Positions 60,647 through 64,000 of a DNA stretch of 64,000 bases are shown one piece after another. The notes below the pieces were generated by a model that had not been told where the DNA came from, did not search any database, and saw only the letters and a program-made list of their open reading frames with translations. How positions within the stretch are numbered: the stretch's first letter is position 1; each line of letters begins with the position of its first letter. The position numbers were made by a program, and so were the translations under genes. Location of the stretch: contig CAVSVP010000031.1 in assembly GCA_963731125.1 (NCBI GenBank), positions 57,342-121,341 on the forward strand, read 5' to 3'. The stretch comes from CAVSVP01 sp963731125. GTDB lineage: Bacteria; Pseudomonadota; Gammaproteobacteria; Competibacterales; Competibacteraceae.

Positions 60647-61581
60647 AAGAAGCCCGGCGTGTGGCAAGCCGCCAGGCACGGAAGTGGGGTACGGCACCCG
60701 AGCGGACATTTGACGAGGTGATCTTGGCCTATTTGGAAGCCCATCCGGAGAAGCGCAGCGCGGAACGCGATCGCTACAGCGCCGTGCGGCTTCGTGCCGC
60801 CTTTACCGGACGGCAGATCAATGCGATGACCGGTAAGGACATCCGGGATTATATCCGTGCCCGGCAAGCGCAGGGGGTTACCGCAGGCACGATCAGCCGG
60901 GAACTGGGCTTACTGTCAGCAGCGTGCAACTGGGCGAAACGGGAACTGGAGTGGAACCTTCGCAATCCCGTCTCAGGCCGTAAACCGCGGGAACCCCAAG
61001 GCCGCATCCGCTGGCTCACCAGAGCAGAGGCGGCCGCTTTGTTGCAAGCCAGTCACGGTTATCTGCGGGATTTCATTCAACTGGCACTCCATACCGGCAT
61101 GCGCCGCGGCGAACTGCTTTACCTGGAGTGGCGCCGGGTGGATCTGACGCGAGGCCTGATTTATCTGGGCGCAGAAGATCAAAAATCCGGCAAGGTCAGT
61201 AGTGTGCCCCTCAACCGGGAGGCCCACGACGCGCTGATGAGCCGTGCCCGGTTTCGCGCCACCCACTGCCCCAGCTCACCCTGGGTATTTGCTCATGCGG
61301 ACGGAACCCGTCTCCAAAGCGTGCGGCGATCATTTGCCACGGTCTGTAAAACAGTGGGTATTCAGGACTTTCACCTTCATGACCTGCGGCACACCTGTGC
61401 CGCCTGGGCGGTGCAGGCCGGCGCTCCTTTGCTGGAAGTGTGTCACCTGCTCCGGCACAGCGATATCCGCATGACCATGCGCTATGCGCATCTGGCCCCG
61501 GAGAATGTGCGCGCTGTGGTCAGAATATTGGAAGCGGGTGAGCCCGCCGGCGTCTACGATCCGGCTACGCACGAAAGATGA
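60532..61581 (+). CDS. int: Phage-type tyrosine recombinase (integrase)
   Basis: The 349-residue protein has an N-terminal arm-binding part (YRRNDSPYWWISYRNASGKK), a core-binding SAM-like domain (FDEVILAYLEAHPEKRSAER) and the catalytic domain. The latter has Arg in HTGMRRGELLYLEW (about residue 190), Lys in QKSGKVSSVPLN, HDLRHTCAAW (His-x-x-Arg, about residue 283), His/Trp region LLRHSDI and the nucleophile Tyr in MRYAHLAPENV (about residue 322). It lacks the extra helix patch of integron integrases, so it is not IntI. It ends 37 nt before a tRNA-Pro 3' fragment, its likely att core. Confidence 0.92.
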   Translation: MPYRRNDSPYWWISYRNASGKKTCESSETTRYADAKALEEARRVASRQARKWGTAPERTFDEVILAYLEAHPEKRSAERDRYSAVRLRAAFTGRQINAMTGKDIRDYIRARQAQGVTAGTISRELGLLSAACNWAKRELEWNLRNPVSGRKPREPQGRIRWLTRAEAAALLQASHGYLRDFIQLALHTGMRRGELLYLEWRRVDLTRGLIYLGAEDQKSGKVSSVPLNREAHDALMSRARFRATHCPSSPWVFAHADGTRLQSVRRSFATVCKTVGIQDFHLHDLRHTCAAWAVQAGAPLLEVCHLLRHSDIRMTMRYAHLAPENVRAVVRILEAGEPAGVYDPATHER

Positions 61582-61617
61582 GAAGGAAATTTTTTATGGT
61601 TAAGCCTTTGATTTAAT

Positions 61618-61663
61618 TGGTCGGGGTGAGAGGATTTGAACCTCCGGCCCCTGCCTCCCGAAA
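61618..61663 (-). other. tRNA-Pro 3' fragment, attachment-site scar
   Basis: Minus strand: TTTCGGGAGGCAGGGG, then CCGGAGGTTCAAATCCTCTC and ACCCCGACCA. These are the anticodon loop onward, T-arm, acceptor 3' strand and CCA of tRNA-Pro, probably CGG. The 5' half is absent: the bases upstream do not pair. The boundary at the anticodon loop is a usual crossover site for tyrosine integrases. Confidence 0.8.
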
Positions 61664-61855
61664 TCAGTAGCCTGTATATTGCCTACTTACTTATCAATCA
61701 CTTAGCACATCCAAAACCCCGTCAACGTGACAGTAAAGGCCAATAAATGCCAGATCGGGCCAGGAGTGCGTCACGTTTTGGTCACGGTAAAGTAAGCCGC
61801 TTTGTCTTGCAAGTGTTAGAATCAAAAATCATTGTTATAGAGTGTTGAGATAATT
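61664..61855. other. Gap with possible integrase arm sites
   Basis: No gene. GTCACGTTTTGGTCACGGTAAAG and ACGTGACAGTAAAG are related short repeats that could be arm-type binding sites or an operator for the next pair of genes. Confidence 0.35.
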
Positions 61856-62164
61856 ATGACCGTAGCGAGCTATCCCCACATCAGCATTGCGGCCAACGGA
61901 ACTGCGCGCATTGGCCAGTCGCGCTACAAAGTCGCTCATCTGGCTGCAGAACATTATCATTATGGCTGGTCGGCAGAAGAACTGCTGCGCCAACATCCCG
62001 ATCTGCGCCCGGAAGAGATTTACGCTGCGCTGACCTTTTTTTATGATCATCATGATGACATGGTCAAAGCCTTTATGCTGGAAGCCGAGTATGTTGACGA
62101 GCGGCGGCGTCAGCAACAGCTATCGCGGGCTGAATTGCTCGCTCGCAAAACAGCTTTAGCGTAA
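61856..62164 (+). CDS. DUF433-family antitoxin
   Basis: The 102-residue protein contains HISIAANGTARIGQSRYKVA and LAAEHYHYGWSAEELLRQHP, then DLRPEEIYAALTFFYDHHDD. This is the DUF433 fold (a short beta part plus an HTH-like helix set), known as the antitoxin component paired with DUF5615 PIN-like proteins. The C-terminal Arg/Gln-rich helix probably wraps the toxin. Its stop is directly followed by the toxin start. Autoregulation is expected for such pairs. Confidence 0.85.
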   Translation: MTVASYPHISIAANGTARIGQSRYKVAHLAAEHYHYGWSAEELLRQHPDLRPEEIYAALTFFYDHHDDMVKAFMLEAEYVDERRRQQQLSRAELLARKTALA

Positions 62165-62515
62165 GTGGCCCTGCGCTATTACATGGATGTACATGTGCCG
62201 AGCGCAATTACTGAAGGCTTGCGTCGTCAAGGCATTGATGTAGTGACCAGCCAAGAGGATGGCACGCGGGAAGTAGGTGATGAAGCCTTGCTGGAGCGGG
62301 CGAGCGAATTGGGACGGATTCTATTCTCTCAGGATCGCGATCTCTTGCGAATTGCCAATGCGTGGCAAAATCAGAATCGAGCCTTTGCGGGAGTGATTTT
62401 CGCCCATCAGCAAGGCTTGAGTATCGGGCTATGTGTTGAAGAGCTTGGGTTAATAGCGAAATGCTGTTCAGCGCAAGAAGTCGCTGATCGGGTGGTGTAC
62501 ATTCCGCTACGATAA
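62165..62515 (+). CDS. DUF5615 PIN-like toxin
   Basis: The 116-residue product starts at GTG 62165, which immediately follows the antitoxin stop. MALRYYMDVHVPSAITEGLR carries the first acidic residues (D-x-H-V-P, DUF5615 signature). The middle has DVVTSQEDGTREVGDEALLE, and RILFSQDRDLLRIANAWQNQ supplies the later Asp pair of PIN-like nucleases. Likely an RNA-cleaving toxin. The pair sits beside an integrase and may stabilise the element. Confidence 0.87.
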   Translation: MALRYYMDVHVPSAITEGLRRQGIDVVTSQEDGTREVGDEALLERASELGRILFSQDRDLLRIANAWQNQNRAFAGVIFAHQQGLSIGLCVEELGLIAKCCSAQEVADRVVYIPLR

Positions 62516-62893
62516 AATCAGAACAAGCTGGCGGGATGTTGCCGAAATCTGTGCTGTGCAAAAATTAATAGTATGAGTGAAACATGGTGGATTGTGCCTA
62601 ATGTGTCGAGAACTCGACGTAAAAAGTGCACAATGTTTGCGTGATTAGCACGGTTGGTTGCGCCGCGTGGTTGCCCTAAAAGACGTTACGTTTTCCAATT
62701 CCATGATCGAGGCCTGGTGGCGAACGCTCAAACACCAATGGCTTTACCTGTGTATGGCGAATTCTAACTTTGCATGAAAACTCAGGCAGTTGAAAAAATC
62801 TGATCTTGGTCTCCATCTCTCTTACGCTGTCAGCCATGAGAGACCTGCTGATGCTTTTCATACACCTGATTGTATAGATCCGGAAATTGATAT
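62516..62893. other. Debris between toxin gene and IS630 element
   Basis: About 380 bp with no intact gene. It contains a transposase fragment (62691-62750) and must include the unplaced left end of the IS630-type element. Confidence 0.5.
62691..62750 (+). pseudogene. rve-type transposase fragment
   Basis: Twenty codons read FSNSMIEAWWRTLKHQWLYL, a conserved piece around the catalytic Glu of IS3/IS481-type integrases (E-A-W-W-R-x-L-K-x-x-W). The frame is not continued on either side. Confidence 0.7.
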
Positions 62894-63940
62894 TCAGACA
62901 TCGATGGCGGCATATTGCGTGTCTGGCAAATGAAAAAAGGAAATGATCCGTTTGGCGCGACGTTGCAGCGATTGCAAGGTCGAATATAAGCGCTTTTTAA
63001 GATCCCGCTTATGTTGGATCGGTTGTTTTCCCAAGCGTTTATCCTTGACCTCTTCCCAGACGTGTTCGTCGGGATTTAACTCGGGAGAATGCTTGGGTAA
63101 AAAGAAGACCCGGAGCTGGTGCCGATGCGCCCGGACGAAGGCGCGGACTTTAGCAGAGCCATGAAACGACGCATGATCGGCCAGCAATATCAGGGGACGG
63201 GTTCGCCCTTTCAGCAATTGCTTGAGAAATTCCACATAACGCGCCGAATTAATGCGGCCTGCCTCCAGCGAATAGCGCATCTGGCCTTGCCCGGTGACCA
63301 CCGAGAGCATGTTGTATCCGCCCCGACGGTCCGTCACCCGAATCTCCGGGGGCTCCCCCACCAAGCCCCAGGTTCGCCCGGAGCGGGTTCTCACCCCAAT
63401 GCCCGCCTCGTCTTCAAAGGCAATGTCCGCCCCCAGCTTCTCGGCTAACCGTTGAATGCGCGGGAATTTTTCCTCCAGAAAAAACGCTACCTCCTGCGGG
63501 TCTTGCTCCACCGCCCGGTAACGGGGCTTCTGATAGCTCAACCCCAGCTTTTTCAAATGCCCACTGATCGTGCGTCCCGTCACCTTCACCCCAAACCGCT
63601 CTTGCAGCAGGGCCGCGAGAATGTCACGGGTCCATAATCGCGTGTCATACCCGTGCGCCAACGGCGTCGAATTCAGCACCGTCTCTTTCAGCCAGGCCTC
63701 CATCGCTTCTGTCACCTGCGCCTCCGCCCCCGGCGCCGGGTGACTCTCCAGACCCTTCAGACCTTGGCTCTGATAGCGCTGCAGCCAATCGTACATGCAA
63801 CTGCGACTCAGCCCCAATACCCCAATCACCACCTCCGGACTGTACCCTTGCTCTTCCACCGCGCGAACCGCAATCTTACGCACATACTCCAGCACTTGAT
63901 CCGGCATCTGGCGCCCATCTAGTTCCCAGTCCTCTGTCAT
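62894..63940 (-). CDS. IS630-family transposase
   Basis: From ATG 63940 (GAGG 8 nt upstream) the protein has 348 residues. HTH domains open it: VRAVEEQGYSPEVVIGVLGL and SRSCMYDWLQRYQSQGLKGL. The winged-helix part GRTISGHLKKLGLSYQKPRY follows. The DDE core has Asp in ADIAFEDEAGIGVR, Asp in PLILLADHASFHGSAKVR and the final acidic residue in HSPELNPDEHVWEEVKDKRL. The frame extends 18 codons further up without need. IS630/mariner-type elements insert at TA; the ends are not resolved here and the right end may lie beyond the window. Confidence 0.92.
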   Translation of the reverse strand: MTEDWELDGRQMPDQVLEYVRKIAVRAVEEQGYSPEVVIGVLGLSRSCMYDWLQRYQSQGLKGLESHPAPGAEAQVTEAMEAWLKETVLNSTPLAHGYDTRLWTRDILAALLQERFGVKVTGRTISGHLKKLGLSYQKPRYRAVEQDPQEVAFFLEEKFPRIQRLAEKLGADIAFEDEAGIGVRTRSGRTWGLVGEPPEIRVTDRRGGYNMLSVVTGQGQMRYSLEAGRINSARYVEFLKQLLKGRTRPLILLADHASFHGSAKVRAFVRAHRHQLRVFFLPKHSPELNPDEHVWEEVKDKRLGKQPIQHKRDLKKRLYSTLQSLQRRAKRIISFFHLPDTQYAAIDV

Positions 63941-64000
63941 GGCCGTGACCTCACCATAAAACCCATATAACCTATCATACGCCCGATCAAGCACTACTTT

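Noticed and set aside
60532..61581. Integron integrase for the cassette array
   Set aside because: It looks like a phage-type integrase with its own tRNA att scar, and no IntI-specific extra segment is visible.
1..64000. CRISPR array
   Set aside because: No set of regularly spaced identical repeats was found; the repeats seen are IS ends, target duplications or attC sites.

Overview
The window is bacterial chromosome, almost certainly from a gammaproteobacterium. The evidence is the tRNA-Gly/dapB/carA/carB/greA order, TrmB, an H-NS-type protein and gamma-like protein sequences. I cannot assign a genus. About 14 kb of ordinary housekeeping DNA is followed by about 50 kb of accessory DNA dominated by mobile elements in several layers of nesting. 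Local names used below: element A = an unclassified DDE insertion sequence with 13-bp ends CAGC(G/A)ATTCAGAG; element B = an unclassified IS with ends like TTTCCTCTTTATAACGG; element C = an IS1-like element with 27-bp terminal repeats; MITE-1 (107 bp), MITE-2 (153 bp) and MITE-3 (90 bp) are small non-autonomous elements.

1-14.3 kb, core: a DUF2845-like fragment, a DMT exporter, a glycine-rich membrane protein, a minus-strand run (aldo-keto reductase, YjbQ, DUF6394, K+ channel with two RCK domains), trmB, an H-NS-like gene, tRNA-Gly(CCC), dapB, carA, carB and greA. MITE-1 lies between carA and carB.

14.4-24.2 kb, IS nest between greA and tRNA-Val(CAC): two tandem copies of element A share the 8-bp target repeat GGATTAGA. 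They have been hit by two IS4-type elements, an IS3-family element, an IS91-type element and two MITEs. The ends and target duplications of nearly every insertion can be read. The nest stops a few bases upstream of the tRNA-Val promoter.

24.4-38.2 kb: a coiled-coil protein, an IS110-family element with a long structured leader (candidate bridge RNA), a Tat-exported multicopper oxidase with a frameshifted N-terminus, a receiver-AraC regulator, an IS66-like element, two group II introns (one directly behind a terminator) and an exported UPF0173 hydrolase.

38.2-49.7 kb: an unknown small gene split by element B (itself split by an IS1-family element), a 6-phospho-beta-glucosidase, cyanase between two IS6-like remnants, and a third group II intron. 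The reverse transcriptase gene of that intron carries a 2.5-kb large-serine-recombinase island. A truncated IS6 transposase follows.

49.7-60.2 kb: two inverted copies of element C flank a 3.3-kb minus-strand array of mobile gene cassettes with four attC-like sites and no integron integrase (a CALIN). All three cassette proteins carry an R-x4/5-H HEPN signature. The right copy of element C is a mosaic joined through a chimeric MITE-3.

60.2-64 kb: an excisionase-like gene, a phage-type tyrosine recombinase next to a 46-nt tRNA-Pro 3' fragment (att scar), a DUF433/DUF5615 toxin-antitoxin pair and an IS630 transposase at the edge.

The best candidate for an undescribed system is the HEPN cassette array at 53.35-56.66 kb. 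Domain calls come from motif reading, not from searches.
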